In this document: positions 43,460-55,821 of the stretch, one piece after another
Numbering within the stretch: position 1 is the first letter of the stretch
Layout: every line of letters begins with the position of its first letter
Assembly: GCA_958295665.1 (NCBI GenBank)
Contig: OY282559.1
Coordinates: 268,250,057-268,314,056 of the forward strand
Length of the DNA stretch: 64,000 bases
Reading direction: 5' to 3'
Source: Tipula vernalis
Taxonomy: Eukaryota > Arthropoda > Insecta > Diptera > Tipulidae
Program-made: the position numbers and the translations under genes
Notes under the pieces: generated by a model
Database searches by the model: none
What the model was told of the DNA's origin: nothing
Seen by the model: only the letters and a program-made list of their open reading frames with translations

Positions 43460-45834
43460 ACGGCCCGTCTGAACGCGGCTCAACCCAAAAGTGCTTGCAC
43501 TTCTGTTTTTTTTATGGCATCTTGTTCCCTAGGGCCTAATAAATAAGATAAAAGTTTTTTTGAAATCATCTACCGACCAGTTTACATTTTCGCGCCAAAA
43601 TTCGAAAATTGGAACCAAAAAAAACGGTTTTTTGGTCTGAAAAAGTGAAATATCTTATTTTGTATGCCCTTCCGGAGGATTTCAGGAAGAAAATGCAAAA
43701 AAGTACAGGCCAAAAGGTTGCTAATTTACGAATTATTTCTCTCTTTGTCGACAGATGTCTTCTAAACACATACGTGGGGATATAATGAATTATTTTAAAC
43801 AAATCAAAACTCATGAAAGTCGAGAAGAACAAAAACCTTTATTTCAGTAACATAAATTCAAGTTTGATTCAATTAATTATATGTGGTAACAATTATATTC
43901 AATTACAGCTCTCATTAATTTATCATTATAATCTGTGTGGTTTTCAGAAACTTGATATTTGTTCCACATTGTCTTGAAATCAGAATGCACTGTCTACATG
44001 GCCTATTCACTGTAAAACCCCAACCCTCTTCTATGGCCTTCACAAAAATCTTCTATATGATAAAATACTGCATATTCTTTTGGTGTGACTGATAGTCCTA
44101 GGGCCAAATAGCTAGTCTGGAATTGAGCGGTATATTCTTTGTAACAATCATTTAATTCGATTCCAAAACAATTGTGAACTACACGATCAAAATCCTTCAG
44201 TGTTTCCACATATTTCAAACAACCAATGGAGCAAAACGATCGGAGACTATCCACTTTTTTCAATAATATTCTACATAAATTGCCATTGAATTTGGTACCT
44301 CCTTGAGTAAATTCTCGTTGAACATTGCATAGGTTGATCCATTCTATTGTTTCAGTAACAAATTCATCTTGCATATGGCTGACTATTTTATTAACCACAC
44401 CAAGCATTATGTAGATGTAGTTCTGGTGGAGGAATAATATCCAGAATATTTTTATCGTCATCAGCTGAAAAAACTGGAGGATTGATACAGCTTTTGAAAT
44501 TTTTCGCATTTTTCATTATCGATCCGCCAGCGTTTCTCCAAACTTCAAAATATGAGGTTGAGTTTCCCACAGTTCGCCGAGGTCCGACGTGCTCCAAATT
44601 TGTACTTTCACAAAGGCACCATGTACAAGAGTACGTCGATGAATGAGACATAATCCCTGTCAGAATATTAGCTATTTTGAGATCAGTCGCTATCGCACCA
44701 GAAAAATCCTCAATTTTCAATATTTTCCATATTGCTGACACTTTTTCATAATTCTCTTGAGCCGATTTCACAATAGCAAGAATAAAGATTTTCTTAACGC
44801 CTGAGTCAGCAAAAGCTTTAGCAAATACGGCATCATCATACTTTTGACGTTTTTTCTCCTGTTGACAAATTTCAGTTGAATCATTTTGAACAGACAGGCA
44901 CACCTTCAAAAAACCACCGCCACCGTCAATTCCAAATTTTAAGTGCTGATTTCTAATATCCCGCTGTTTCTCGATAAGAGAAAGAAAATCTTCAAGAGTA
45001 TGGCAGTAAACTATGGGACATTGGATTGATGTGCTCATTCGAGCTTTGATGGTTACAAAATCTATTGTCTTAGGACAAAAGAAACTTTTTACCTCGCCAT
45101 TCTTCTGTTCCAGGCTTTTTTTAATCCTGATTGGATTATCGCCCGCTTTTTGGTAGCTAATCTCAAAGCGGTCGATATATCAAGAATAGTCTTTGTACTA
45201 AGATTAAATTTTGTGTTGATTTTCAAGAAATCGGCTGTGGATATATTCGAAGCTGGATCCTCTTCATTTTTCTCGTGGGGATTTATGCATAATTTGATGG
45301 AGTTTCCTCCACGTGCCTGAGAAAGGGAGACCGTCGAATCTTTTTTGTTTACTTTGTCATCAATGTCATGTTGTAGGATTGCAATTTTACTGATTAATGT
45401 TGACGCAACTTGTTCCATTAATTTCTCCCCCATTGTATTTATATAATTGCATACATTATCAACTTGCTCAGTTTTGCTGCATTTATGAGGTGTTCCTCGT
45501 TTGGGATCGATAAAACATTTGGAACGACGTTTGATGCATTTCCCGTCAGCCGATTTGTTTTTTGTTAAGAAGTTGCATGGATATCACATTACTTCGAGCA
45601 ATCTGGCACCAATAGCACTGACAGGGATTTTGAGTCCTAGATCTCGTAGTTAAACTTACACTCAAAAACTTAGAATAATCAGGTAGCTCGACAGTCTTGG
45701 AGGGAACGATTCCTGGATCAGCACTGGGAAGTTGTCGGTAGACGTTTCGTTTGCATCCGGCACAAAGAACATTCGGCCATAAAAAAAACAGAAGTGCAAG
45801 CACTTTTGGGTTGAGCCGCGTTCAGAAGAGCCGT
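43460..45834 (-). mobile_element. DNA transposon with ~59-bp inverted repeats, unassigned superfamily
   Basis: Ends 43460-43518 and 45776-45834 are inverted copies with two mismatches (ACGGC then TGAACGCGGCTCAACCC). The element is 2,375 bp and lies in the BEL 2 integrase, whose reading frame joins across it. It encodes one transposase-like protein on the minus strand, now broken. Six-base duplications are known for few eukaryotic DNA-transposon superfamilies (IS3EU and Dada are ones I recall); I cannot assign it from motifs. Confidence 0.82.
43886..45803 (-). pseudogene. Large transposase-like protein of the GTGCAC-flanked transposon
   Basis: Minus strand. N-terminal part has paired cysteines (NPCQCYWCQIAR near 45640), then a second Cys/His region CFIDPKRGTPHKC near 45500. 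The middle reads LKFGIDGGGGFLKVCLSV and SCTWCLCESTNLEH. Then PPPELHL, VQREFTQGGTKFNGNLCR, SYLALGLSVTPKEYAVFYHI and GLGFYSE. I recall similar uncharacterised proteins from Hydra, corals and aphids that look like transposases; I do not know a settled name. Conserved acidic residues in the IDGG, ELHL and FYSE regions are candidates for a catalytic triad. Defects: frameshifts near 45110 and 44410 and TAG stops near 44003 and 43994. Confidence 0.7.
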
Positions 45835-45840
45835 GTGCAC
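45835..45840. repeat. 6-bp target duplication GTGCAC, right copy
   Basis: Mate of 43454-43459. Confidence 0.75.
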
Positions 45841-46418
45841 AGTTTTCTGCGGTAAAACATACAAACAAACAGACGAAGCATAGCACCATTGTTTTTGACT
45901 GAATGCTTGGTTTGGTAATAAAGGGACCACACAAATCTATGCCGATCGTGACATAGCTGGGTGCGATGGCGTACATGAAAACCTCTTAAGCACTGATGTA
46001 CATTACTTTTGCACAGGTTTCTGCCTTCAATGATCCAATACGTTAATCCAAGGCTATATAATAGGGCTTGGGGACCTGCATGTAGTAATCTCCAATGTTC
46101 GTGGTGAACAATCAGTTTAGTCAGAACATGAGCACTAGAGAGAATTATTTGATGTTTGTTATCGTAAGAGATGGAGGCATTTTGAAGTCGACCGCCAACA
46201 CGTAGAATATCGTTTTGATCTACAAATGGAGTCAACGCTCGCAGCGAGTTTCTAATTCCAATTAGTTTGTTTGATGTGATAGATTTCATGTCTTCTGCAA
46301 ATTCGTTTTGTTGAGATAACTTGATTAATATATTTAATGAAGTGTGTAGTTCCAACGCACTGAGCACGGAGCGACGGAGCAAGGTATCTTTTTGACTGCT
46401 TTTTGAAGATAACGACAC
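45841..46418 (-). pseudogene. BEL 2 integrase, upstream piece
   Basis: Contains DILRVGGRLQNASISYDNK, the zinc-binding VHHEHWRLLHAG...CLR and IGIDLCGPFITKPSI with the first catalytic Asp (from 45976 in another frame). The frame change lies near 45975-46020. The reading ends in the transposon's target duplication. Confidence 0.85.
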
Positions 46419-46427
46419 GTTGTTTGA

Positions 46428-46940
46428 TTAAAATTTACGAAGTTCAAAACCTCCCGTGGTCAACAGTTTTGTCAATTTTGGCTTGATTCTTAAGACATCG
46501 CTAAGAGTTGAAGCACCAGTTAAGGCATCATCCACATAGAAATCGCCGACTAAGACTTTCGAAGCAAGAGAATATTTGTCATATTCATCAACAGATATTT
46601 GTTTTAATTTGCGAGTTGGAAACAATACTGCACTAGCCAGTCCATAGGTGATGGTGCATAATTTGAATGATTTCATCGTCTTAGACTGATGATCACGACA
46701 CCAGATTCGTTGAAAATTTTGGTGGTCATCACGAACATGAATTTGAATATGTTTTCTAAAACGAACAGTAATGGCAAAAATAGTTTGTTGGATGGTAGGA
46801 CCGACCATTAAAAAATCATTCAACGACAATTGCGTCGAAGTTTTCGCTGAAGCATTGACGACTAATCGAAGTTTGGTGGTCGTACTATTATCCTTTAGCA
46901 CATAATGATGTGGCAAATAATACATTTTTGTATATGTCAC
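46428..46940 (-). pseudogene. BEL 2 reverse transcriptase, motif A deleted
   Basis: Begins with YYLPHHYVLKDNSTTTKLRL, VVNASAKTSTQLSLNDFLMV, then jumps from RFRKHIQI to DDHQNFQRIWCRDHQ. The ADIxKMYRQ segment carrying the first catalytic Asp should lie between them. It then has SFKLCTITYGLASAVLFPTR and FYVDDALTGA. The frame ends at LRKF, and RNase H, which should follow, is absent before the integrase. Dead. Confidence 0.87.
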
Positions 46941-47135
46941 AACAAAACGTATTCCGACTTAAATTCTTTGTACTGATCGTATACAGTTTCTCTGTTCCTC
47001 AGGCTTTTTTCTAATGACTTAAATTGGCGAAGCGCGAATTGATTAGAGAATCCTAAATCGTTGATGTTGGGTTTGATAGGAAGTGCGAAAGAATATCTCC
47101 CGCAAGGCAACTTGCTTCTAATTCCCAGAATTGCC
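46941..47135 (-). pseudogene. BEL 2 linker between protease and reverse transcriptase
   Basis: Short frame-broken stretch where the pre-RT linker is expected. Wording such as LRQFKSLEKSLRNRETVY can be read near 46990-47040, as in BEL elements before the RT. Confidence 0.5.
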
Positions 47136-47768
47136 TTACCTGGTAGTCGAGAGTTTCAAGACTACACAGAGCGGCAGATCTATTCCATCAGAAATATAGA
47201 AGTATGGATCTGCTAAACATAGTTCCACTGGAATTGATGACGATTGGAAATTACAAGTCATCGGCGGTAAGTTGTTTGTGATTTTCGTAAGGACCAAAAG
47301 TTTAAAGTCTACACTGTAGGTACACACTCGATACTTTATGGTGAGATAAATTTTTGGTCGAATGTTGGACTCCTTTAAACTTATGGCTGAAATAGTTTTA
47401 CATGTGCTATATCGTTTGGCCTTTAAGCGATTGCAAGCATCGCTTTTAATAAAATTTAAGTGCGAACCACTGTCAAGCAATGCTTGACATAGCAGTTGGT
47501 TATCACATGACGATATGACATTTACGAGTGCTGTGCCGATCATAACTAATCCATTAAGACTCATTCTGGAATTTTGTTGATTCCTAGTGGTCGACGGGAT
47601 AAGAATGCTCGATGCATTTACCTTTATAGCTGAATTGGTCTTTGGATTTCTAATTTGCTGGTAATTTTTGAAATGTAAAATGTTGTTATGTTTAATCGAG
47701 CAAATTGTGCTAGGAGGACTTAAACACTCACGAACACTATGTAGTTCAATAAGACAATTGGTACACAA
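47136..47768 (-). pseudogene. BEL 2 gag end and protease
   Basis: Open for 210 codons. It starts in the Cys/His region of gag (CTNCLIELHSVRECLSP), then carries the aspartic protease signature ALLDSGSHLNFI and the conserved LADPYFYISDGIDL that leads to the pre-RT linker. The frame ends at 47136 in LPLCVVLKLSTTR, where the linker frame shifts. Confidence 0.85.
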
Positions 47769-47910
47769 TCGTTTATCCCTTATGAATCTGAAACGGATTT
47801 GAGGAGATATCCGAACAATAATTACATTTATTGAAATTAGATGTTAAAGCAGGAGACCTATCATGTTTTTAGGAAAACCTGCGCTTATTCATGGGTTGCC
47901 GTGAAGGCTG

Positions 47911-48213
47911 TTAGAGTGCATTGCTAGCTTGTAATTCATTTAGTAAACGACTTCGACATCTTAAAATTTCAACCATTTTGGCGAAGGCGAGGATTTTGCT
48001 GGATTTCAACTTCTTAATGACTTCCGTTCGTGAATTATGATCTAATCTTTGGATGATATGGGTACGAGTAAGCATTAAGTCCCATTCTTCGATTTTTACA
48101 TTCAGTGATTTAAGTGCATTATAGTTTTTTACGATATTGTCGGGTTTAGCGGAATGTTTTTGAGGTGACTGAATGTCGGAAATTACCTTCATGTGAACTG
48201 TTTGGATGGACAT
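47911..48213 (-). pseudogene. BEL 2 gag fragment
   Basis: 100 codons containing IVKNYNALKSLNVKIEEWD, then LTRTHIIQRLDHNSRTE, matching the gag region in which BEL elements count YxAL and RLD..T...W blocks. The N-terminal half of gag is not seen upstream, so it is truncated. Confidence 0.7.
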
Positions 48214-49187
48214 TTCATTGTTGTATCACAGCGTGGTTCTCTGCGGTCACGGGCAAATTTTCTATGAGATTGTATGCAGAACCACACCGAATGTGCGAAA
48301 ATAAATAGACGAACTTAACCGTTGATTGATTGATTTTGAATGTACGACCAAGACCCACCCGTACACCCTTTTTCACAATTATTTGGGAGTATTGGATAGG
48401 ATTGTTAGTATAGGATTGAGATCGACCCGGTTACAAACACCTTGACGGTCAATTGTTAGTAGTTAAATTTTTTCTAAGGATTACTTTACTACATTTTTTC
48501 TAAGAACTAATTAGTTATCAACTACCCCTTATATCTTCCCACCACCTTACTTCCTCCGGTCGTTCCTGATTGGTTGATTGGTTTCCAAACAACTAGTCGC
48601 ACTCTCAATCATTTAAGCTTAAACCCAAGTTCAATTTAATTTCTAAAAACCTGTTACAAATTAATCTTTAAGTACTACACAACCTTAATGTTAATATTAG
48701 TGTACGTTTCCCATAGCTGCCTCAGATTCCAGCGTCCGCCATCATCATTAATAGCTGCATAAGCCAATCTTTACGTATCACAATTAGATTAATATTAATA
48801 TTCTGCACTGCCTGCCCAATAAATATAGATAAAGAATAAATAAGTTTCAACCTTATAAAACAATAAATGACTTTACTGCCTTGATAACCAAAAATCCATT
48901 AAAGTTACTAAATAGTATAAACCACTCATTTATATCAATAAACAAAGCAAACAAATAAATTAGACAAATTATATTATACCATCATTCGGTTCCAGACACC
49001 CAAGCAGCCGACAGCTGGTGAGCCCGTTGGCAACCAATACAGTAAACAAGCTAGCAGAAAGCAACGCAGTTTCAAACTACAAGGTCAACCGCTGCTCACA
49101 CTCCCCCTAAGCTGAATAAGGCTTTTTTTCCTTTTTTTCCCTCTTTTTATTTTAAAAAACTTCTAAAATTCAGCTCTGTATTAATTT
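48214..49187. other. Unassigned DNA, possibly BEL 2 leader
   Basis: No gene seen. The part next to gag (48214-48420) may be BEL leader or LTR, but no repeat partner is found. The rest is AT-rich. Confidence 0.35.
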
Positions 49188-49190
49188 TTA

Positions 49191-49474
49191 GGACGTGTTC
49201 GAAGTTTGTGATAATTATTCCAGCTGTAATAATTATGACATTATTTTGTACGCAACCAAATTATCACAGCCACTATTTGTTGTAAATTTGACACTTCTGT
49301 AATAATATTCATAAACAAAAGAGCGCAATAGCAATAATTAAGCTGTATTACACTAATTTATTTTTTAAAAAAATAGTACAAATACAACTTATTGCATAAT
49401 GTGAAAGAGAAAATTATTTCATTCCTGTCAAAATTATTACAAAAACAAAATTATCACAAACTTCGAACACGTCC
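49191..49474. mobile_element. MITE with TTA target duplication, PIF/Harbinger-like
   Basis: 284 bp bounded by inverted repeats GGACGTGTTCGAAGTTTG / CAAACTTCGAACACGTCC extending about 27 bp, with TTA at 49188-49190 and 49475-49477. A TWA target duplication and ends beginning with GG are typical of PIF/Harbinger. No coding capacity. Confidence 0.88.
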
Positions 49475-49477
49475 TTA

Positions 49478-50181
49478 AATCGTCAATCACACCCCTAATT
49501 AATTTATTTCTAATAATCATATTTAATGTTGGTATTAGTAATCTATTTCTCTTGACTACTTCTGATTTCAGTGCTTGTTCCTGTAAACCGGTTGTTTTGC
49601 TTGAACTATTTGAACCCAGCCATCTATGTAAATCTAATTTTGAAGTCTACTAGGATGGAAATAACATTTATTAGTTTGCTGGCTCAGACTTCTGTACACT
49701 TCTGAATATTATAGTCATTGTTACTTAAAATTTCAATTTAAACTTATAACGGCAGCTCTGGGTATAAATTTAATTAGATTAGAATCAGCCGTTTATTCAA
49801 ATGATTTTCGTCATACTGGCCCTGTCGCAACCCATAACTAAAGTTTAGCTCAAACTGCTATTTTAACACAGAAGCCTTCTCTGTGATGAACGCTGTCCTG
49901 TGATGAATTACAATTAATGTCACCAGTCGCCAAAAGCTAAAAGTCAAACTGCATTATCTACAAAAACTTCTTGTGTCTGTGATCGCAAGAGCGAAATTTA
50001 ACGTTTTTTCTTCTTTTTTTTAAACGTAGAAACCGACACAAACACAACAAACCGACCACCAGATCCGAATTAGCGAATCACTAATTTTATTTCCCTCTTC
50101 ATTTATTCAATTCTAACTCCTAAACCTAACCTCTCTCAAAGTTTGTCGGTGGCAATTTCCCGAATAAGTTAACTGCCTTAC
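49478..50181. other. Non-coding DNA, no gene seen
   Basis: Mixed-composition DNA without repeats or a credible frame. It lies downstream (minus strand) of the possible exon at 50182-50370, so part may be intron. Confidence 0.35.
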
Positions 50182-50370
50182 CGACCAGCTGTACCTATAT
50201 TTCTTAACCTCCTGTTTGCTATGGAAAACATCTCGATGTCTCTTATAATGATGCAGCTGATGTGTGTTTAATCGACCATACACCATATTATTACCTGTAT
50301 CACCAAAATATTGCAAATCATGGTACCACAAGGGACATCGCCGTCCAAAACGACCATAGATGGGATATTT
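50182..50370 (-). CDS. Possible host exon of an unidentified gene
   Basis: Minus strand. A strong 3' splice site (TTGTTTGTCATCTCTAG, ending 50371) is followed by 189 bases, exactly 63 codons, open throughout, and then by GTAAGG (donor at 50181-50180). The peptide starts KYPIYGRFGRRCPLWYHDLQ and is rich in aromatic and basic residues, unlike a random frame. I do not recognise it, and no partner exon is identified nearby. Alternatives are a transposon exon or chance. Confidence 0.4.
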
Positions 50371-51937
50371 CTAGAGATGACAAACAACAAAATGTATGCA
50401 AAAGCCTCCAATACCAATAAACCGACAACCTGGCATGAATTTTATAACAATTGATTTATTTTTATCTTTTTATTTATGTAGCAAAACGTCAAGCTGACTT
50501 CACTGAACGTATCCCAGTACTAACTTTCGCTTATCAATAGTGCTGCATGGTAGTAGTTGTCTTTATCAAATATATCGAAACAAAAAGCAACCCACCCGAA
50601 CAGGACTGACAGCTTGACCCGAATTACAGAAGAAAAACCCAATTTCATTTTTCATGCATGTACCAAAATCTAAAAATTGCTATGGCTGACATCCCTAGAA
50701 AGATCATCTGCACTCCGCTTTCACGTCTCAAACCATACCTCATCATAGATTAGTCAGTCTGAATCCCCGGCGGCCCATCCACTATGGAAAAGTAGAGCCA
50801 TGTCTCCCACAGTTACCGCAACTTATTGCGTTAAATGGCACCTGTGTTTTATTTACCACTTTCACTAGTACTAAAACACAATTTGCTTCAAGGAAATTTG
50901 GGATCACCCTCTCTTAATATTGTTTGACATTTGTTGTTTTTGAATTCTTCCTGTTATTATTTTTTGTCTGTTAAACATTTATTCCTAATTCAGTTATGAT
51001 CTCAGGTGCAATAAAGCCGGAGCAACGATGGCAAGGTATTAATGCGACCTAGAGGGCGGACCGTGCAAATTATGTGCAATGATTTTTGAATGATCGAACG
51101 TATTAAATAAACACAGCCGTCCCATAAGAAATTTTCAGTGCAAGAATGTGATTCACGTTTCGCAATAGCTTTGCGCGTTAAATAGTCTCGTTCTCCATCG
51201 CTGCACTATCAATCACTACAAATGTAACATTTGCAATAAATTCTCACCTCTTCTGGAATATCGAAAGGTATGTTCGTCAGCTCCATACTCCGGAACAAAC
51301 ATTTGTGATTTTTATGCGGTAAGATATTCTCACCCTTATCGATTATGACAAGGTCGCTGTGATTTTTGAAACAAACTCAACACCGCGCTACCTAAAATTT
51401 ACACAAAGAGCTGCTCAACCACGGTATCTTTGAAGTTAATTCTGACACGACAGACGGCACTTAATAAATATTACCATTATCATTTAAGCTCGACCATGTT
51501 GGTCTTAGTTAAGCGATTCCATGATTTGGTTATTTATTTTAATTCTGTTTATTTATTTTTACATTTTATTTTATTAGGTCCACTCCGTAGCAATGAGCCT
51601 CTTTGGTGCATCATTGTATACTATTGCACTTATTAACTTTTATTTCGTCTGTATCCGATAGCGTAAGAACTGGTTTGATTGAACCAGCACTAACCCTGCA
51701 GTCCGTTGTATAAAATTTCTTTAGGTTCGATCGTCGCCCTGTCATTGTATACTCGCATAGTGCACAGCTTCTGACTGAGCGAGTCGGCTAGAACGAGCAA
51801 GCCCACTTTGCTCAGGCCACTGTAAAATACAATATGAAAGTGGGAAACGCGAAACGGCCCTATCGCCATTTGCCCTCGGTCTCTCTACTGTGCATTGTAC
51901 AACCCCAAGGCACTCTTTTGCCTGTAAGTTTGGGTCT
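50371..51937. other. DNA without a recognised gene
   Basis: Scattered short frames only. Composition is less A/T-biased than elsewhere. No repeats stand out. Confidence 0.4.
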
Positions 51938-52145
51938 AGATGCTCTTCATTAATTAATTTGTGTCTGGGAATTTTCTGGTGAGCAACAGCCCACCTGTAA
52001 AGCCCAACTGCACCGCTCCTCAGGACCAATTGTAATAATGATATGTTCCAATCGTTAATTCCATCCAATTTTTTCAGTTGCAATTGAATTGGAAGAGTTG
52101 AAATGCCATACCTGTCGTCCGGGATTAAGCACACAGTGTGACGAC
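51938..52145. repeat. Direct repeat, copy 1
   Basis: About 208 bp matching 53197-53400 at roughly 95% identity, same orientation, including CAGCCCACCTGTAAAGC and GGGATTAAGCACACAGTGTG. A minus-strand frame through it (52134-51742) includes KKLDGINDWN, which recalls the start of a copia-type gag; the rest of the frame does not support this. Confidence 0.85.
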
Positions 52146-53196
52146 GTTGACACCTTTGATCTAGTAATCAATCACACTCATAGAATATTTCTATTTTCAG
52201 CAGTGTTTCCCTACACTAATTTCAAAACTTTGCTTAGTAATAAGCAAAACCCTAACCTTAAAATATATATGTCGCCTTTCTCATTAACAGCATTTGCTGT
52301 ATTTTACACCCTTATGCACTTTATGTAAAATTAATTATAAAAACTACCACTGACCTTATGTAATCTTTATCGTTTCCTCCGCCACGACATTTGGTTATAG
52401 TTTTTATTTTTTTTACTTACCCATTTTCTCGGGCAGTCGACGGATCCGGCAGTTATTTCGGTGTGGCTCGCAGAGCTCGTCGTCGAGATCAAAACGCTTA
52501 AACGCTTACCGTTTGGATCCCTGGTTCTTGCTTACGTTTCCAACATCGCACGATTTTCCTTCAAATTACTCATCTCCGGCATTCCCGTGTCCCATCACCG
52601 TCACATTTGCCGTTCATTGGCCTTTCACACTCTAAATCCTCTTGTTTTTCTTTTTTGCTTTTTTATTTTAGGTTATGAAGCTTTCCTAAAAAACTATTTC
52701 CATGGATCCCAAACAAGACGCTGAGAATACTAGTTGTCTGTTTTGAATCAATTTAGGGCCAAAAGACGAAAAAATTCGTTAAATAAAGGAGCCAAATGAA
52801 GCACGTCACTAACGACTAAACCATATTCAATCCCCTTAAAATATATTACTTCACTTCTAATTATAATTCAAGTTATCCAAAAATCATTTTAGAATCCCGA
52901 TTCATCGCACAAGTCAAATTTGTCTAAAATCAGATCATACTTTTTCGTCAATTTTCGATTAATTGATTAATAGTGTCCGATTAATCGGACAATCGATTAA
53001 TCGATTAATTTATCCATGCCCTACTTCACATAAACAAATGAAAAATGGAAAAAAAAAAAAACCTAGGAAACATTGCGCAGTATATCGCAGTGCGAATGTT
53101 CCACACCTGTAAACCGTGCATGTGGGTCAACTCGCTCCGTACGGTGTACACTGTTAAACACTGCCCACTCCATGCTAATTATCAAACAGACCATTG
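52146..53196. other. DNA between the direct repeats, no gene seen
   Basis: Contains a run of overlapping ATTAATCGATTAATCG-type words near 52960-53010 and a GC-richer stretch at 52430-52640 with several splice-like sites but no convincing frame. Confidence 0.35.
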
Positions 53197-53400
53197 CTCT
53201 TCATTAATTAATTTGTCTTTGGGGATTTTCTGGTGAGCAACAGCCCACCTGTAAAGCCAAACTGCACCGCTCCTCAGGACCAATTGTAATAATGATATGT
53301 TTCAATCGTTAATTCCATCCAATTTTTTTCAGTTGCAATTGAACTGGAAGAGTTTAAATGCCATACCTGGTCGTCCGGGATTAAGCACACAGTGTGACGT
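53197..53400. repeat. Direct repeat, copy 2
   Basis: Mate of 51938-52145. The flanking DNA differs, so the duplication is confined to about 205 bp. Confidence 0.85.
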
Positions 53401-55821
53401 TAGCATAGCCTAAAAATTCGGGTTCGAAAAATACATTTTAATGATGGCGTTTGTTGACATCTGCAACATAAAAAATGTCATAACAAACATTTTATATTTA
53501 TAAATTGTTAATTTTCTACATTTAGAAATAGAATTACAAATGATTATAATTAATATATAACATGGTGAATTATTTACTGAGATAAGTATTTGTGTACTAT
53601 AATAATTTTCTGGTTTCTTTCTCATCAAGGGTTTCCACCAACAACAATGCAAACTAACTCAGGTATGTATTATACGACTTTAGTAAATATATAGTTCCGT
53701 ATATTTTAATATTATTTGTTGTTTTAGGCATGATGATCATTCTGGCGTTACCAGAAATATTAATTTAGTTTGAAGTGGACAGCTAATGCAGTGGTTTGAG
53801 GTGGACAGCAGTTATAGTCGTATAATCATTTGTTCGGCATGGCTACCGCAGTCAATAATATTGCCCTTCGAAGGTCCTTCCTTCAATATTGATGAAAATT
53901 GCCTGAGCGTGGAATTTTTAACTAGGATCACTAAGGTGACTGGTGGTCGTGGAACATATTTTTTGGATAGAGGAGGCAAGGTCAATATGCGGCAGTACTA
54001 AAATTATTGTGCAACAATATACGGTGTGTTTGGAATTATAATACGCCATTAATAACGGAACAAGGTACCATAAGCATTGAAAAGATAATAATTAGGATAA
54101 TTCATACAAACTCTAGAATAGCGTAATAGCGCTATCCCACCCCATTTATTTCTTTATCACAGATCAAAATTTTTTTTAACCCATTTCAACAAATTAACCT
54201 GTTCTCGTAGCTTCCTTAATTATAATTCTATATACTCGTATTGTAGTTAAAAGAAATCCAATTAATTAAAAATCCTTTCTGGTTGAAATTCTCTATAGTC
54301 TTAAGCAGGATTGTTTACCGGTTTTATTGTATGCTTACATAAAAAATTAACCGTCACTTTTACAAAAAAATTGTTTTAAAGTAGACATTGACGACGTCGA
54401 CAGTATATTTGATCCTTTTTAAAACACACACATAATAATGAATCCTTTTGAATTATTTATGAATCCTTTTTATTCTGTTTTTTTGATTTGTGATTATGTG
54501 TAGGATGGTTTGCACGTGTGTTTTTTTTTTGGTTTAACCGTTATAAATAGTGCACACATTAAAATGTCAAGACGCGATCGCATTAACTGAATAAAGTATA
54601 CACATATTTAACCGTTACTATACTATGGACATAATGTTATGTAAGAAACCCAATTAAAAAAAACCAAAAAACTTTTCCACCAAATTTTTCGGACAACTTT
54701 TTAAAACACACAACCGGTTGTGTTATTTAACCGATCTTCAAATTAATTTTTGTTTTTGCCTTTTTCGTCTTAAAAATGTATTATTTCAAATTCTTTTTCA
54801 TGCGAATTGTACAAACAAATATTTGTTCTTCTTTCTTTTCTCTAGATATGTATGTATGTATGTATGTTTGTAACAGAGATGCGACGAGTATATTGCTTAC
54901 GATCCATCTTTTAAGATAAATTTTTCTGCAAAAAAAAAAAAAAAAAAAAATTCTGAATGGAAATTCAACATCATAAGAGAGATCAAAACCCAACAATAAT
55001 AATAATTTTTTTAAGTTTTTTTTTTTTTTTTTTTTATGTAAGAAGGGAATAAATAAGATGAAAAATATTATATTTGGGATCAGCACAAAAAAAAAGTTTT
55101 AAACTTGCACATGTTTGTATTCCCACGCATAACTGAACATGTGTGTCCTTGGCTGTTTTGTGTTCAATTTCTGTGTGCGATGTGTTGAAAGAATGAATTC
55201 ATCTTTTTTAGAAAATTCGGATGGATTTCTGTTTTTGTTTTTTTATAGTTTTGTGTTATTTCATTCCAATTTCCAAATAATAACAAAAAACTATTTTTGA
55301 CAAACTATGTATATGGATGGGTATGTAGATGATTAGATTTAGTTTTTTGTTAGTATTGGGTACGGATAAACGGCTTTCTATTATTAACGGACTTTTTCGG
55401 AATACACATATGTACATATTTGTGAAATAACCAAATTGTGATGCAGTGTGATCTATTGTGAACTAAGAATGTGGAAGGATGTTGAATTGATTAATTGAAA
55501 TTTTAATATTTTGGTTATGCAGGGACAACCTATGTGTTAACTATCCGTTTTTTTTTTTTTTTTTTTTTTTGATAAACCTGTCGTTGTTCCCACACGAGTA
55601 AGGCATTATGTCAGTTGCACGGTTAATAATAGGTATTATCTGTGCCCTATTGGTTTTAAATTTTAACTGAAATTACAATAAGTTACAATTAATGCTAAAT
55701 GTCCCGAATAAAATTTATTTCCCTCCATTGTATGGCTTAGTCTAAAGAGAAACCATAACCAGGCTTAACATGACATAATATTTTTAAAAATTACCTAAAG
55801 GTGATTTAATTTGGGAGTCAA
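53401..55821. other. AT-rich DNA with simple repeats, no recognised gene
   Basis: Holds a (TATG)n run (54847-54867), A runs near 54930-54950 and T runs near 55017-55035 and 55550-55570. A plus-strand frame of 71 codons (53786-54001) has a plausible protein texture but no family I know. Confidence 0.4.

Larger units (their letters stand above)
43385..48213 (-). mobile_element. BEL/Pao LTR retrotransposon, minus strand, split by a DNA transposon
   Basis: Gag (48213-47911), protease (47768-47136), reverse transcriptase (46940-46428) and integrase (46418-45841 plus 43453-43385) in BEL/Pao order on the minus strand. The integrase is interrupted by the TIR element at 43460-45834. RNase H and the region between RT motifs are deleted. 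The LTRs are not identified: at the left the element ends in mariner sequence, and upstream of gag I see no repeat. Confidence 0.87.

Noticed and set aside
52461..52724. Plus-strand frame in a GC-richer stretch as a gene
   Set aside because: No recognisable domain, low-complexity end, and conflicting splice-like sites on both strands.
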